NCBI RefSeq assembly: GCF_042675965.1
Contig: NZ_JBHTKJ010000001.1
Coordinates: forward strand, 179,875-243,874
DNA: 64,000 bases
Reading direction: 5' to 3'
Source of the DNA: Virgibacillus_R byunsanensis
GTDB lineage: Bacteria; Bacillota; Bacilli; Bacillales; Amphibacillaceae
Shown here: positions 22,612 to 33,101 of the stretch, piece by piece
Numbering within the stretch: position 1 is the first letter of the stretch
Layout of the letters: each line of letters opens with the position of its first letter
Made by a program: the position numbers and the translations under genes
The notes under the pieces: generated by a model
Database searches by the model: none
Told to the model about the DNA's origin: nothing
What the model saw: only the letters and a program-made list of their open reading frames with translations

Positions 22612-23632
22612 TTACTTTCAGACCTCCTACTTTTGCAGACTCAGGAGGTTCTACTTTTGGTGCACGTTCATCTAATAACCAGCAAGCTGTTTTTTGTGTA
22701 TCAGATAGCTCCGTATATTCTGGCATGTGATTTTTACATACTTCCATTGCATACGGACAACGTGCCGCAAAAGGACATCCCTTTGGTGGGTCTGCTAGAT
22801 CTGGTGGTGAACCTGGAATTGCTTGTAGTTCATCATCTCCGCCATCAATCTTAGGCATTGAACCTAATAACCCCCATGTATATGGGTGTTTAGGGTTATA
22901 GAAGATTTCATCTACATTTCCTGTTTCGACAATTTTCCCACCATACATAACTGCTACACGGTGTGCAGCATTTGCTACAACACCTAAATCATGTGTAATT
23001 AAGATAATCGCAGTACCTGTTTGCTCTTGTAAATCACGCATTAAATCAAGTATCTGTGCTTGTATAGTAACATCAAGTGCTGTTGTTGGTTCATCTGCAA
23101 TCAGCATCTTCGGGTTACACGCTAAAGCAATAGCAATCATCGCACGTTGACGCATTCCACCAGAGTACTCATGTGGGTACTGATTAATACGAGCATCAGG
23201 ATTTGGAATGCCAACAAGCGTTAATAATTCCACACCACGCATATGCGCCTCTTTTTTTGTCATATTCTGATGCTTAATTAAACCTTCAGCAATTTGTTTA
23301 CCCACAGTCATTGTAGGGTTTAATGAAGTCATTGGGTCTTGGAAAATCATACTAATATCTTTTCCTCGAATGTCTTCCATTTGCTTATCAGATTTTTGTG
23401 TTATATCTTCTCCGTTAAACATGATGGATCCTCCGTCAAATTTACCGGGAGGCATCGGAATCAGACGCATGAGTGACTGTGCGGTAACACTTTTCCCTGA
23501 CCCCGACTCACCCACAATTGCTAATGTTTCTTTTTCATTTACTTCAAAAGAAACACCACGTACGGCTTTAACGTCATCACCATATGTGCTAAACGATACA
23601 GAAAGATCGTTTACTTCTAATATTTTCTTCAT
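22604..23632 (-). CDS. oppD: Oligopeptide ABC transporter ATPase OppD
   Basis: A 342-residue ATPase with Walker [12 protein letters not shown], signature [15 protein letters not shown], Walker [13 protein letters not shown] and the extension [16 protein letters not shown] plus a third Cys in KTACWLL. It follows oppC by 18 bases. The three-Cys extension is seen in peptide-ABC ATPases that bind an iron-sulfur cluster; whether one is present here is not shown by sequence. Confidence 0.92.
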   Translation of the reverse strand: MKKILEVNDLSVSFSTYGDDVKAVRGVSFEVNEKETLAIVGESGSGKSVTAQSLMRLIPMPPGKFDGGSIMFNGEDITQKSDKQMEDIRGKDISMIFQDPMTSLNPTMTVGKQIAEGLIKHQNMTKKEAHMRGVELLTLVGIPNPDARINQYPHEYSGGMRQRAMIAIALACNPKMLIADEPTTALDVTIQAQILDLMRDLQEQTGTAIILITHDLGVVANAAHRVAVMYGGKIVETGNVDEIFYNPKHPYTWGLLGSMPKIDGGDDELQAIPGSPPDLADPPKGCPFAARCPYAMEVCKNHMPEYTELSDTQKTACWLLDERAPKVEPPESAKVGGLKVNG

Positions 23633-23650
23633 TATCGTTTCCTCCCATTA

Positions 23651-24571
23651 CTAGCGTTCTTTTGGATCCAACGCATCTCTCATACCATCACCAATAACAT
23701 TAAATGCCAGCATTGTTAAACAAATAAAGAACGCTGGAAAGAATAATTGGAATGGATAATATTGAAGGGCTGGTAAGGCGTCTGATGACATAGTCCCCCA
23801 ACTAGCTAGTGGCGCCGGAACACCAAGGCCAAGATAGCTTAAAAATGCTTCCGTAAATATGGCACTTGGAATTGTTAGCGTAAGTGTAACAAGAATCGGG
23901 CCAAACGTGTTAGGTACTAGATGTCTTCCCATTATTCGTAAGTTACTAGCACCTAATGATTGTGCGGCCATGACATATTCTTCTGATCGAAGTTGCATAA
24001 CCTGACCACGTACAATTCTGGCCATGTTAATCCACCCCGTAATTGTCATAGCTAATATTAGGGTCCATAACCCTTGCGGCATAACAACCATTAATAAAAT
24101 AACAACAAGTAGATATGGTACACCATATAAAATATCAGCGATACGCATCATATATTCGTCGACTTTACCACCAAAGAAACCTGAAACAGAACCCCAGATA
24201 ACTCCAATTATTAAGTCGATAAAGGCTGCTGCTAGACCGATGAATAATGATATTTTAGCACCATACCAAGTTCTAGCAAACAAATCTCTCCCCAAATTGT
24301 CTGTTCCAAACCAGTGCTCAGCAGAAGGAGATTGGTTTGCTTTCATTAAATCATTCGTATAATAGTTTTCACCGGAAATCGGGCCTCCGATAAAAGACAT
24401 AACTGCTAAGAAAGCAATCATAACAACACCAAATAATGCTAATTTATTTTTCTTAAAGCGGCGCCAAGCATCCTTCCAATAGGAAGTACTCTCACCAGCT
24501 ATTTTTTCAGCTTCAGCTTCACTATAGTGAATAGGTTTAAAATCTTTCTCTTGTAATTTTAACTGTGACAT
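23651..24571 (-). CDS. oppC: Oligopeptide ABC transporter permease OppC
   Basis: A 306-residue permease with the OppC-type N-terminal cytoplasmic segment (SYWKDAWRRFKKNKLALFG), the periplasmic 'HWFGTDNLGRDLFAR' motif and the EAA-type loop around YVMAAQSLGASNLRIMGRHL. Its start codon overlaps the oppB stop (TAATG). It pairs with OppB in the membrane. Confidence 0.93.
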   Translation of the reverse strand: MSQLKLQEKDFKPIHYSEAEAEKIAGESTSYWKDAWRRFKKNKLALFGVVMIAFLAVMSFIGGPISGENYYTNDLMKANQSPSAEHWFGTDNLGRDLFARTWYGAKISLFIGLAAAFIDLIIGVIWGSVSGFFGGKVDEYMMRIADILYGVPYLLVVILLMVVMPQGLWTLILAMTITGWINMARIVRGQVMQLRSEEYVMAAQSLGASNLRIMGRHLVPNTFGPILVTLTLTIPSAIFTEAFLSYLGLGVPAPLASWGTMSSDALPALQYYPFQLFFPAFFICLTMLAFNVIGDGMRDALDPKER

Positions 24572-25506
24572 TATTTTTTACCCCCTTTACCGGCTACTTT
24601 AATCCGAGGGTCGATCAACCCATAAATAAGGTCTACTATTAATATAGATACTAATAGAAGGATACTAAAGAACACTGTTGTTCCCATAATAATTGTATAA
24701 TCTCGGTTTGTAACACTTTCAACAAATTCTTTTCCTAATCCTGGAATACCAAATATCTTCTCAATTACAAAGCTCCCCGTCAAAATGGCAACTACTAACG
24801 GGCCTAAATATGATACAACTGGCATAATCGCATTTCTAAGTCCATGTTTGTATGTGACAACACGATCACTTAAACCTTTTGATTTTGCCGTCTTGATATA
24901 ATCTGAACTCAATACTTCAAGCATACTGGAACGCATTAAACGCGCAATAAATGCCATAGGCGTTGTAGCTAATGCAACTGCCGGAAGTATCGTATGCGCA
25001 AATGACTCGAATCTAGCAACTGGCAAAGCTTGCAATTTAATAGAAAATATATACTGCAAAACTGTTGCCATGATAAAACTTGGTACTGAAATTCCCATTA
25101 CGGCTATTACCATTGCAGTATAATCACCGAATTTATTATGCTTAATGGCGGCAATTACACCTAACAATACCCCTATTGATAAAGCTATAAGTATTGCTTC
25201 TGCCCCCAATATAAGCGAGTAAGGGAAACTTCTGTTAATAATATCTGTTACTTCTTGTCCAGTATATTTAAATGATGGACCGAAATCCCACTGTGCAATT
25301 CCTACTAGATAGTCAAAATACTGCTGGTACATGGGATCATTTAACCCATACGTTTCATTCATTTGTTCTTCAATTTTCGGTGGTAACTTTCTTTCTGATG
25401 CAAATGGACCACCTGGTGCTGCCTGCATTAAAAAGAAGGTAATTGTTACTATGAAAAGTAGGGATACAATAATATAACCTATTCGTTTCAACAGGTATTT
25501 GGCCAT
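24571..25506 (-). CDS. oppB: Oligopeptide ABC transporter permease OppB
   Basis: A 311-residue permease that starts [20 protein letters not shown], the standard OppB N terminus. GGAGGTGTAAG precedes ATG 25506; an in-frame ATG at 25560 is less likely. The EAA-like loop lies around [21 protein letters not shown] 413-base gap with two hairpins separates it from oppA, a common arrangement that lets the binding protein be made in excess over the membrane subunits. Confidence 0.92.
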   Translation of the reverse strand: MAKYLLKRIGYIIVSLLFIVTITFFLMQAAPGGPFASERKLPPKIEEQMNETYGLNDPMYQQYFDYLVGIAQWDFGPSFKYTGQEVTDIINRSFPYSLILGAEAILIALSIGVLLGVIAAIKHNKFGDYTAMVIAVMGISVPSFIMATVLQYIFSIKLQALPVARFESFAHTILPAVALATTPMAFIARLMRSSMLEVLSSDYIKTAKSKGLSDRVVTYKHGLRNAIMPVVSYLGPLVVAILTGSFVIEKIFGIPGLGKEFVESVTNRDYTIIMGTTVFFSILLLVSILIVDLIYGLIDPRIKVAGKGGKK

Positions 25507-25919
25507 ACGCTTACACCTCCATATTCCTTCTAATGATTGAAAAACAGAATAGATTACCAATTAGATTATCGTATAATTAACTGTTTTTCATTCTTTTAAT
25601 CGAATCAATCATTTGAATTTTCACTTTTTTACACAAAAAAACAGGAGTGAAATCAATCACTCCTTTACACTTCATTACCTCTATCAAGATCGTTTGACTA
25701 GTTTGATAGATATAGTGAACTGTTTATAAGTAAAGTACCTTTACCTATAATAGTTTTGCTTTGTTGTTTAAATGATTGTTATCAAAGGAGTTTGATTCAT
25801 GTTGTAGTAATCTGATGTTAGATTTGAGTAGCTAAATAACCAAGATAGGGTATATAGAAACGACTATATACCCTATATTAGCTTTTCTTTTGATGGTAAA
25901 TCTCTGTTACTTAAAACTA
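25507..25919 (-). other. oppA-oppB intergenic region with two hairpins
   Basis: A 413-base gap. The first hairpin, 25847-25874 (AGGGTATATAG/CTATATACCCT), lies below the oppA stop and could protect the 3' end of oppA mRNA. The second, 25634-25664 (AGGAGTGA/TCACTCCT, then a U run on the minus strand), resembles an intrinsic terminator that would reduce read-through into oppB. No gene or repeat of the other families is present. Confidence 0.65.
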
Positions 25920-27617
25920 TTATTCAGCTGCAATGTAGCCCCATTTGTATTGAATTCCACCCATTGGTGAAACTTCAACATTTTTAACTTTCTCATCACT
26001 TAACCACACGTTTGTGTAGAAGTAGATTGGTGCAATTGGCATTGCATCCATGAAAATCGCTTCCGCTTCACGAAGGATTTCTTCGCGTGCGTCTGCATCA
26101 GTTTCAGTTCTAGATTCTTTTAATAGTGCTTGGTATCCTTCATCTTCCCAATTAGTGTAGTTGTTCCCACCAACTGTGTTGAAAATTTCTAGGAAGTTAA
26201 TTGCATCGTTAAAGTCAGCTAACCAACCCATACGACCAACTTGGAAGTTACCTTCACCCATTGTATCCAAGTAAACGTTCCACTCTTCATTGTTAAGTTC
26301 AACGTCTACATCAAGGTTTTGTTTCCACATATCCTGAACTGCTTGAGCAATCGCAGCATGTGCTTCACTTGTGTTATAAGAAAGGTTTACTGTTGGCAAT
26401 TCATCCAAACCTTCTTCTTCTAGACCTTGTGCTAGTAATTCTTTCGCAGTTTCAACGTCATTATCTCCGAAGTAACCTTCGTTATTTTCTTCAAAAATTG
26501 ACGGTGGAACTAGTGCCATTGCTGGCTGTTGCTCACCTTGGGTGATGTTGTCTACAATACCTTGACGATTTATCGCCATTGCAAACGCTTTACGAATGTT
26601 TGGATTATCAAATGGCGCTTCCTCTACGTTATAAGCATAGTAGTATACACCAGCTAATGATGAAATGTTCAATGTTCCGTCAGCTTTTCTTGACGGAATA
26701 GCTGATAATGGAAGTGAATCAGTTGGAGATCCAGCCCAATCCAATTCGCCATTGTCATACATAGTTAATGCAGTATTTTCATCATCAATCATAAACATGT
26801 TAATTGTTTCAAGTTGTACAGTTTCTGCATCCCAGTAGTCAGCATTTTTCTGTAGTACGATTTGATCTTTATGAGACCATGATTCTAGTGTGAAGGGACC
26901 ATTTGTAACATAATTTTCTGTTACTTCTTGTGCCCAATCATCGTTTCCTTCAACCACACTTTGGTTAACAGGATAATACGTGTGGAATGCTACTAAATCT
27001 AAGAAATATGGTGTAGGTTGTTCAAGCTCAACTACTAACGTTTTATCGTCTTCAGCTGTAACTCCTACATCATCTAAAGAACCTTCTTCATTTTTAGCTG
27101 CTTCCGCGCCTTTAATAGAATATAGCTGATATGCATAGTCAGTGTCAGGACTTGCAGGGTCTAATACCCATTTCCATGCATATTCGAAATCTTGTGCAGT
27201 TACAGGGTCACCATTTGTCCATGTAGCACCTTCACGAATTGTGAAAGTATAAGTAGCTTGGTCTTCAGACATTTCCCATTCCTCAGCCATAGCCGGTTCT
27301 ACTTCGCCATCTTGGTTAATACGAGTTAACCCTTCAAACACCTGGTCAAGCACAGCACTTGATGTTGTATCAGATGCTTTACCTGGGTGTAGTGATGGTG
27401 GCTCAGACTTAATGTTTACATTAAGTACTTGTTCCTCAGCAAGTTCACTGTCACCAGCTTCTTCCGTTTCGCCATCATCTGTTCCTTCCGTTTCTTCTGT
27501 ATCTGGATCAGCTTCTGTTTCTTCTCCGCCTTCGTTATCATCTCCACCACAAGCTGCTAAGAAAACACTCATAGCAAGAACTAGCGTAAGAAGTAAAGAC
27601 CATTTTTTCCAATTCAT
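25920..27617 (-). CDS. oppA: Oligopeptide-binding lipoprotein OppA
   Basis: A 565-residue SBP_bac_5 lipoprotein. The lipobox is FLAAC, with Cys at about residue 23, followed by an acidic linker (about 18 Asp/Glu in 35). Binding-domain motifs include ATYTFTIREGATWTNGDPVTA and DFEYAWKWVLDP. It heads oppABCDF. A partial CodY-like sequence, ATTTTTTCATAAAAATT at 27723-27739, lies upstream and is a weak hint of nutritional control. Opp of Bacillus also imports signalling peptides, so a role in quorum peptide uptake is possible but unproven. Confidence 0.92.
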   Translation of the reverse strand: MNWKKWSLLLTLVLAMSVFLAACGGDDNEGGEETEADPDTEETEGTDDGETEEAGDSELAEEQVLNVNIKSEPPSLHPGKASDTTSSAVLDQVFEGLTRINQDGEVEPAMAEEWEMSEDQATYTFTIREGATWTNGDPVTAQDFEYAWKWVLDPASPDTDYAYQLYSIKGAEAAKNEEGSLDDVGVTAEDDKTLVVELEQPTPYFLDLVAFHTYYPVNQSVVEGNDDWAQEVTENYVTNGPFTLESWSHKDQIVLQKNADYWDAETVQLETINMFMIDDENTALTMYDNGELDWAGSPTDSLPLSAIPSRKADGTLNISSLAGVYYYAYNVEEAPFDNPNIRKAFAMAINRQGIVDNITQGEQQPAMALVPPSIFEENNEGYFGDNDVETAKELLAQGLEEEGLDELPTVNLSYNTSEAHAAIAQAVQDMWKQNLDVDVELNNEEWNVYLDTMGEGNFQVGRMGWLADFNDAINFLEIFNTVGGNNYTNWEDEGYQALLKESRTETDADAREEILREAEAIFMDAMPIAPIYFYTNVWLSDEKVKNVEVSPMGGIQYKWGYIAAE

Positions 27618-27924
27618 ACTTTGACCTCCCTATTAATTCCCTGTTAAATTTAACAGACAATTTTAATTCTTTTATAAATTATCTGTGACTTTATTATACT
27701 ATTATTTCAAAATTATTTCATCATTTTTTCATAAAAATTGTCTTAAAATTTATTTCGAACAAGGAATATTTCGTAAATTGAAATAACGGTAAACCTTGAT
27801 ACTACAGTTGTTTTGACAAATAGTTCTCATTTTTTCATTAAATATATAGTCTAAAAATTTCTAGTAACTACTAACTAGAATTAACTCAGTTATGTTAATT
27901 AATTGGATGCATTATAATAGTTCA
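27618..27924. other. Upstream region of oppA
   Basis: About 300 AT-rich bases with no gene. The weak CodY-like match at 27723-27739 is the only regulatory hint noticed. Confidence 0.45.
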
Positions 27925-27958
27925 AAAAAGAGAGTTCTATTCAATAGAACTCTCTTTT
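27925..27958 (-). terminator. Terminator of the DUF1002 gene
   Basis: AAAAGAGAGTTCTATT pairs with AATAGAACTCTCTTTT, giving A and U tracts on both strands. It lies about 40 bases below the stop codon. Confidence 0.85.
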
Positions 27959-27999
27959 AGTAGTTTCACTTTAAACTTATCTATATATATTATGTTTGG

Positions 28000-28926
28000 T
28001 TAATTAAATATTCCATCAAAGAAGTTACTGATTAATTGGAAAAAGTCATCAAAAAAGCTTTGTACTTTATTCCAAAATCCTTCATCGTCTATAAGATCCC
28101 CAAGTTGATTTTGAACTTTAGACGCAATATCGGTTAATTGATTTTTTACTTGGTCGAAATCAATGTTCAAATCCCGCATTTTTTCAAATAGATTAATTAG
28201 CATTTGACGATCTTCTTCACTAAGCGAAATCTCAAGCTTATTTAATTGTTCTGTAACAATTTGTTCGACTTCTTCCTTTGTTGCAGGATTTTGATCAGCA
28301 ATTGCTTGTTTTATTTCTGTGATCAGTTCACTAACCTTTTCCTTGCTTAATCCATCTGCATTAGCAAGGTCGGTTGCTACACCAAGCTCTTCATTTGCAA
28401 GTTCCATACGTTCTTTGTCCAGTTGTTCTCCTTCAACGTCATACGCTTTATAAATCCCTGTTAATGCAGAGTGTCCACTTACCTTTACGGGTGAAGCAAC
28501 ATCTACTGTTGCATTTTCTACACCTGCTGTCAGCAGTGCATTCGCATACATCTCGCTTGATACTTCGGTAATGTTATCAGGAGTAACAATGTTGATCGTT
28601 AAACCTGTTCCCTCTTCTTCACGCACTATTTTTGCTGAAGAAAACATCCTTGAATTTGGGTCTCCACCAATATAATTTGCAATATCCTGACCTGTAACAG
28701 AATACTCTTTAACCGCTTCTGGGTCAGTCACTTCTAATAACTCTTGTGTCTCGCTTTTTTGCTGATCTGTCAGAGTATCACCGTAAACAATAATAGGCAC
28801 ACCGAGTTTTTCATTTATACTGTCCGAGTCATCTGTGCTTTCGTCTGCTTGAATTGGAATAGTAAGTCCAAAAACTAATCCAAGAATAAAGGTAAATAAA
28901 GCTACTATTTTCAGATACTGTCTCAT
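28000..28926 (-). CDS. Secreted DUF1002 domain protein
   Basis: A 308-residue exported protein. The signal peptide covers residues 1-27 (ending PIQADES). The DUF1002 region fills most of the rest, with VIVYGDTLTDQQ-like and TPDNITEVSSEMYANALLTA segments (here PIIVYGDTLTDQQKSE). The C-terminal 90 residues are helical and amphipathic (LEISLSEEDRQMLINLFEKM), ending in a hydrophobic stretch FFQLISNFFDGIFN. AAAGGAGAAG precedes the ATG. The function of this family is not known. It is transcribed alone and ends at a strong terminator. Confidence 0.85.
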   Translation of the reverse strand: MRQYLKIVALFTFILGLVFGLTIPIQADESTDDSDSINEKLGVPIIVYGDTLTDQQKSETQELLEVTDPEAVKEYSVTGQDIANYIGGDPNSRMFSSAKIVREEEGTGLTINIVTPDNITEVSSEMYANALLTAGVENATVDVASPVKVSGHSALTGIYKAYDVEGEQLDKERMELANEELGVATDLANADGLSKEKVSELITEIKQAIADQNPATKEEVEQIVTEQLNKLEISLSEEDRQMLINLFEKMRDLNIDFDQVKNQLTDIASKVQNQLGDLIDDEGFWNKVQSFFDDFFQLISNFFDGIFN

Positions 28927-29197
28927 ATCGTATCTTCTCCTTTGGAAAAATATTATACATAATTGTATGCTCGTCCAATTAAATAAGAAGAATTTTCATT
29001 CAAAATCATTATAACGTTTATTTATCCAAATGAACATAATTTGTATTTTTTCTTCTATTATTGGAAGAAAAAAACAGTGCATAACACTTTCATTTTCATC
29101 TCATTTCCTATATATTTAGGGTAACGAAATAATTGCAAGAAAGAAGGTCTTTGTCATCATAGATCAAGAACCTATAGTTAAACGAAACTTAGCAATC

Positions 29198-30400
29198 ATG
29201 TGGTTTGCTAACTTTTTTATTGCTGGAAGTATTACCATGGTACTCCCATTTATCTCATTATATATCGAAACATTTGGTAACTTTTCAGATTCTTATGTTC
29301 AAAGTTGGTCTGGATGGATATTTGGGATTACATTTGTTACCGCTTTTTTATTTTCACCTTTATGGGGGCGTATTGGTGATAAATATGGAAGGAAAAAAAT
29401 CTTAATTATATCTGCATTTGGTTTAGGCTTATCTGTTTTCCTTATGGGATTTGCCACTTCGGTATGGCAGCTCTTTTTATTGCGTTTGTTGATGGGGATT
29501 TTTACAGGCTTTATTCCCATGTCGCAAGCTTTAATTTCAACACAGACCCCAAGAAAGATTGCTGGAAAAGTACTAGGCACACTACAAACCGGTAGTGTTA
29601 CGGGCACATTAATGGGGCCATTACTTGGTGGAGCATTAGCTGATGTGTTTGGGTATGCCACTACATTTAAGTGGGTGTCCATTACCATATTTCTTTCTGC
29701 ACTTATCGTAATATTTGGCATAAAAGAAGTGCTGATGAAATTTTCGGATGATAAAGATCACCAGGAATACTCAAGTAAAGAAGTAATACTACACATCGTT
29801 AAAAACCCTGTTCTATTAATGGTTATGTTAATATCTATGCTCGTTCAAGTGGCACATTTTAGTATTCAGCCCATATTATCGTTATTTGTCGCTGAAATAC
29901 ATGGCCCTGCTAGTATTGCCTTGTTTTCGGGAATGGCCTTTTCTGCAGCAGGGCTCGGAAATCTGATGATGGCTCGTAAATGGGGACAATTGGGTGATAA
30001 GTTCGGATATATAAAGATTTTAATATTCCTTCTGTTTATGGCTGGTATTGTCTATTTCCCAGGCGGTTTTGTAACAAATATCTGGCAGTTACTGATACTG
30101 CGCTTTTTACTGGGTATGTCAATAGGAGGCATAATCCCTGTACGTGTCGCGTATATACGGCAGGAAGCACCATTATCCATGCAAGGAGAAGTGCTTGGCT
30201 ACAATACTAGCCTCCGGTTTTTAGGCAACATTATTGGTCCAGCACTAGGTGGAATGTTGGCCGGTTTCTTTGGATTCTCTGCGGTATTTATGGTTACGAG
30301 TGTATTATTAATAATTTGCGGAGTAATCTTACTCGGTACATGGTATAAACATGAATATGAAGGACGAACATCACGCACACTATCATCAACTAAAGGCTAA
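29198..30400 (+). CDS. MFS efflux transporter
   Basis: Major facilitator with about 12 helices, 400 residues from the first ATG. The motif-A loop is GRIGDKYGRKKIL in the first half; the second half has RKWGQLGDKFGYIKI. It resembles multidrug or tetracycline-type antiporters of Bacillus. From ATG 29198 the first helix begins immediately, with no N-terminal tail. The frame is open to 29120 and reads IDQEPIVKRNLAI just before this ATG, like the usual tail of related proteins. There is no upstream ATG, GTG or TTG in frame, so a rare start such as ATC 29156 (GAAGGT ahead) is possible. Substrate unknown. Confidence 0.85.
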   Translation: MWFANFFIAGSITMVLPFISLYIETFGNFSDSYVQSWSGWIFGITFVTAFLFSPLWGRIGDKYGRKKILIISAFGLGLSVFLMGFATSVWQLFLLRLLMGIFTGFIPMSQALISTQTPRKIAGKVLGTLQTGSVTGTLMGPLLGGALADVFGYATTFKWVSITIFLSALIVIFGIKEVLMKFSDDKDHQEYSSKEVILHIVKNPVLLMVMLISMLVQVAHFSIQPILSLFVAEIHGPASIALFSGMAFSAAGLGNLMMARKWGQLGDKFGYIKILIFLLFMAGIVYFPGGFVTNIWQLLILRFLLGMSIGGIIPVRVAYIRQEAPLSMQGEVLGYNTSLRFLGNIIGPALGGMLAGFFGFSAVFMVTSVLLIICGVILLGTWYKHEYEGRTSRTLSSTKG

Positions 30401-30561
30401 AATATAAGGTTCTGAATATTTCTGTAGTATATTTTAAACAGATGTGTAGTTTTACCAATGTAAAATTCATACACAAACATTGATTTATATCGTTGGATAT
30501 GCTAAAACTAACAGAGTCAAAAGAATTTTGATGATCCTTAATTAGAAAGAAAGTGATAGCT

Positions 30562-30807
30562 ATGGGTATAGTCGTCGTTGAGGTTTGTGACGGAAATGCA
30601 ATCACTACTTTAGATATAGAAGCAATAATTGAAGCAGAATTTCCTGAAGTAGCCGTATTGATGAACGAATGTTTGTCGTTTTGCGGTCTTTGTCGGGTAA
30701 AGCCATATGCACTAGTAAACAATAAACGCGTTTTCGGTAACACACCTGAAGAATGTTTAGATAAAATAAGACAGGCCATAAAAGAAGAACTAGCTGTATA
30801 TCAATAA
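30562..30807 (+). CDS. YuzB-like DUF1450 protein
   Basis: An 81-residue protein of the DUF1450/YuzB family. It has Cys at VEVCDGN and a CLSFCGLC cluster in the middle, suggesting metal or cluster binding, and an amphipathic C terminus (PEECLDKIRQAIKEELAVY). ATG 30562 is chosen with GAAAGTGAT before it; an in-frame ATG at 30553 overlaps that site. Function unknown. It is a single-gene unit with its own terminator. Confidence 0.85.
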   Translation: MGIVVVEVCDGNAITTLDIEAIIEAEFPEVAVLMNECLSFCGLCRVKPYALVNNKRVFGNTPEECLDKIRQAIKEELAVYQ

Positions 30808-30822
30808 CAGCTAGTTTTTTTT
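30791..30822 (+). terminator. Terminator of the DUF1450 gene
   Basis: CTAGCTGT and ACAGCTAG arms are followed by eight T. The stem overlaps the end of the coding region. Confidence 0.85.
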
Positions 30823-30823
30823 G

Positions 30824-31367
30824 GGCTATTTTCGTAAAGTTAGTTGCTTTTGAGAGAATAAATGTAAACTGCGACGTAACTGCTAGGGTTGATTTCCGTT
30901 GCGGGCAGTCGCTTTCCGCGGGCACGGCTTCAGCCTCCGAAGCGGAAAACCACCGCTGCGGGGTCTTCAGACACGTGCTATTCCCGCAGGAGTCACCGCC
31001 CTCCGCTCACCCGAACTGGTAAGGTGTTTTATCAATACAGATACAGTCCCACGACAGTGAAGGAAATAACCAGTGGAGGAAATACACGTAGATCCCTTGA
31101 AAATACAAACCGATTTTCTGCGTGCGATGTCTAGCTATGTAGCTTTCCTTAGCCTGAGACCCCAGAGAGCGTTAGCTCGAGGAGGCTCATCAGCCGCCCA
31201 CGGGTAGAAGACACTGCGCAGTGCAACGAAGCAGATGTCGCACTTGTACCCGGATGGGTGAAAGCGAAGTGTATTTCCGTAGCGGTAGGTTAACCGTCAC
31301 ATCAAGTTACGTCGCATTTTATATCAACTATGAAAATGAAAAAGCAACAATGGATGCGAAAACAGCC
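30824..31367 (+). repeat. GC-rich element with terminal inverted repeats, copy 1 (544 bp)
   Basis: The left end GGCTATTTTCGTAAAGTTAG and the right end (AAAAAGCAACAATGGATGCG, then AAAACAGCC) form imperfect terminal inverted repeats of about 28 bp. A second inverted pair lies inside (TGCGACGTAACT and AAGTTACGTCGCA). The interior is GC-rich and palindromic, unlike the surrounding DNA, with no credible gene. Related shorter elements are at 45804-46040 and 54962-55133. Confidence 0.82.
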
Positions 31368-31378
31368 TTTCTTTTAAA

Positions 31379-31463
31379 TAGGAAAATATAACATTTTCCT
31401 ACTGCATAAGTACGACTAGGCTTTTGCTATAAAGGCTTGGCGATAAGCCATTTTTACTAAAAG
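31379..31463 (-). repeat. Hairpin repeat family, copy H (short, reversed)
   Basis: The minus strand reads GCTTATCGCCAAGCC, CTAGTCGTACTTATGC and then a terminal stem TAGGAAAAT/ATTTTCCTA. It aligns with copy G. The stem differs from copy A by paired A-T to G-C changes. Confidence 0.75.
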
Positions 31464-31525
31464 CTTTTTTGTCGATTCCTAGAATATAATCATTTCCCAG
31501 GAAATATATTGTCGAAAGTTGTATA

Positions 31526-32692
31526 TTACAGACTCGCCTTGAAGATCTCAATAGAATCTTGCTTGGTTAACTTTTTAAAGTTTCCAAACTCCGGACGCGC
31601 TCCAACAGTCTTCTCAGCCATTAATTCAACCGTACTCTCGTCTATTGAATAATCAACTAGGCTAGATGGTGCCCCAATTCGATTCCAAAATTCACGTAAC
31701 TCTTTAATTCCCTCAAGCGCTACTTCGCGATCGGACTTTCCTGCAACCTCCACGTCAAACACCCGAATAGCAAGCTGTTTAAATCGGTTAACATTTTCAT
31801 CCATTACGTGTTCCATCCAATGTGGGAATAAAATAGCTAATCCCCCTCCATGTGGAATGTCATGAACTGCTGATACAGCATGCTCCAAATTATGACTTGC
31901 CCAATCTCCACGATAACCCATATTCAACATGCCATTTAGCGCCAAAGTTCCACTTAACATGATTGTTTCACGATATTCGTAGTTTTCAAGGTCATCAAGA
32001 AGCATTGGTGCCGTTTCTATTACTGTTCGTAAAATAGATTCACAAAATTGATCCTGAATAGGAGTATTTGCTGTGTGATGAAAATAATGTTCGAGAACAT
32101 GTGACATCATATCAACGATCCCATATATTGTTTGATCACGTGGAACGGAGAATGTATTTGCAGGATCAAGAATGGAAAACTTCGGAAACGTATTTGGTGT
32201 TCCCCAACCATGTTTTTCGTTCGTTTCCCAGTTTGTAATGACAGACCCTGCATTCATTTCTGAACCAGTTGCTGCAAGTGTTAGTACCGTTCCAAAAGGT
32301 AAGGCATCCGTTACTTTTTCTTTTTTGGTAACGATTTCCCACATATCTATGTCCGTTTTTGCTCCTGTTGCAATTGCTTTTGTGCAGTCTATCGTGCTTC
32401 CTCCTCCAACAGCCAGTAAGAACTCCACACCTTCTTGTTTACAAATTCCCACACCTTTACGCACGGTAGAAATACGTGGATTTGGTTCAACCCCTGATAA
32501 TTCGAAAACATCTGCACCAATTTCGTTTAATTTTCCGATTACATCATCATATATACCATTACGCTTAATACTTCCACCACCATATACAAGCAGTACTTTC
32601 TTTCCGTACTGTTGTACCTCTTTAGGCAATGCATCAAGTTGTCCTTTTCCAAAAATTAACTTAGTTGGATTATAATACGTAAAATTTTCCAT
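31526..32692 (-). CDS. Iron-containing alcohol dehydrogenase (butanol-dehydrogenase-like)
   Basis: A 388-residue Fe-ADH of the group III type that reduces aldehydes or ketones with NAD(P)H. Visible features are the dinucleotide region [24 protein letters not shown], and metal-ligand His residues in [10 protein letters not shown] and [16 protein letters not shown]. Length agrees with Bacillus YugJ/YugK and clostridial BdhA. It is last in a tight minus-strand operon with ridA and glycerate kinase. Physiological substrate not deducible. Confidence 0.9.
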   Translation of the reverse strand: MENFTYYNPTKLIFGKGQLDALPKEVQQYGKKVLLVYGGGSIKRNGIYDDVIGKLNEIGADVFELSGVEPNPRISTVRKGVGICKQEGVEFLLAVGGGSTIDCTKAIATGAKTDIDMWEIVTKKEKVTDALPFGTVLTLAATGSEMNAGSVITNWETNEKHGWGTPNTFPKFSILDPANTFSVPRDQTIYGIVDMMSHVLEHYFHHTANTPIQDQFCESILRTVIETAPMLLDDLENYEYRETIMLSGTLALNGMLNMGYRGDWASHNLEHAVSAVHDIPHGGGLAILFPHWMEHVMDENVNRFKQLAIRVFDVEVAGKSDREVALEGIKELREFWNRIGAPSSLVDYSIDESTVELMAEKTVGARPEFGNFKKLTKQDSIEIFKASL

Positions 32693-32709
32693 GTTACTGC
32701 CTCCAGAAA

Positions 32710-33087
32710 CTATTTTTTGTATACAACTACATCCATTTCAACTAATACATCTTTAGGCAGCCGGCTAACTTCCACCGTTGCCCTTGCTGGATATGGCTCG
32801 GATAAATAATCTCCATAAATCTTATTTACAGTTGCAAAGTCATCCATCGAACTTAGATAAATGGTGAATTTCACAACTTGAGAAAAGTCAGTGTCCGCTT
32901 CTGTTAAAATAGCTTGTAAATTTTGTAATACTTGCTTGGTTTGGTTGTCAATCCCCTCAACTACCTCACTCGTGCTAGGATTCAACCCAATTTGTCCTGA
33001 AACATAAACGAAATCTCCAGCTTGAATCGCCTGTGAATACGGGCCAATAGCCGCCGGTGCGTTTTCTGTATGTATTGCTTTAACCAT
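32710..33087 (-). CDS. ridA: RidA family enamine/imine deaminase
   Basis: A 125-residue RidA/YjgF/YabJ protein. Family markers are [14 protein letters not shown] near the N terminus, [11 protein letters not shown] and the catalytic-site Arg in [20 protein letters not shown]. It hydrolyses reactive 2-aminoacrylate and related imines. Start 33087 is selected because AAAGGAGGAA precedes ATG; an in-frame ATG at 33123 overlaps the end of the upstream gene. Gap to the preceding glycerate kinase gene is 14 bases. Confidence 0.92.
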   Translation of the reverse strand: MVKAIHTENAPAAIGPYSQAIQAGDFVYVSGQIGLNPSTSEVVEGIDNQTKQVLQNLQAILTEADTDFSQVVKFTIYLSSMDDFATVNKIYGDYLSEPYPARATVEVSRLPKDVLVEMDVVVYKK

Positions 33088-33101
33088 ACTAATTTCCTCC
33101 T

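Noticed and set aside
30889..31134. 81-codon frame in the GC-rich element
   Set aside because: Low-complexity repeat DNA with palindromes, no ribosome site; similar elements elsewhere do not keep the frame.
32172..32675. 167-codon plus-strand frame
   Set aside because: Antisense to the iron alcohol dehydrogenase gene, which has full family motifs.
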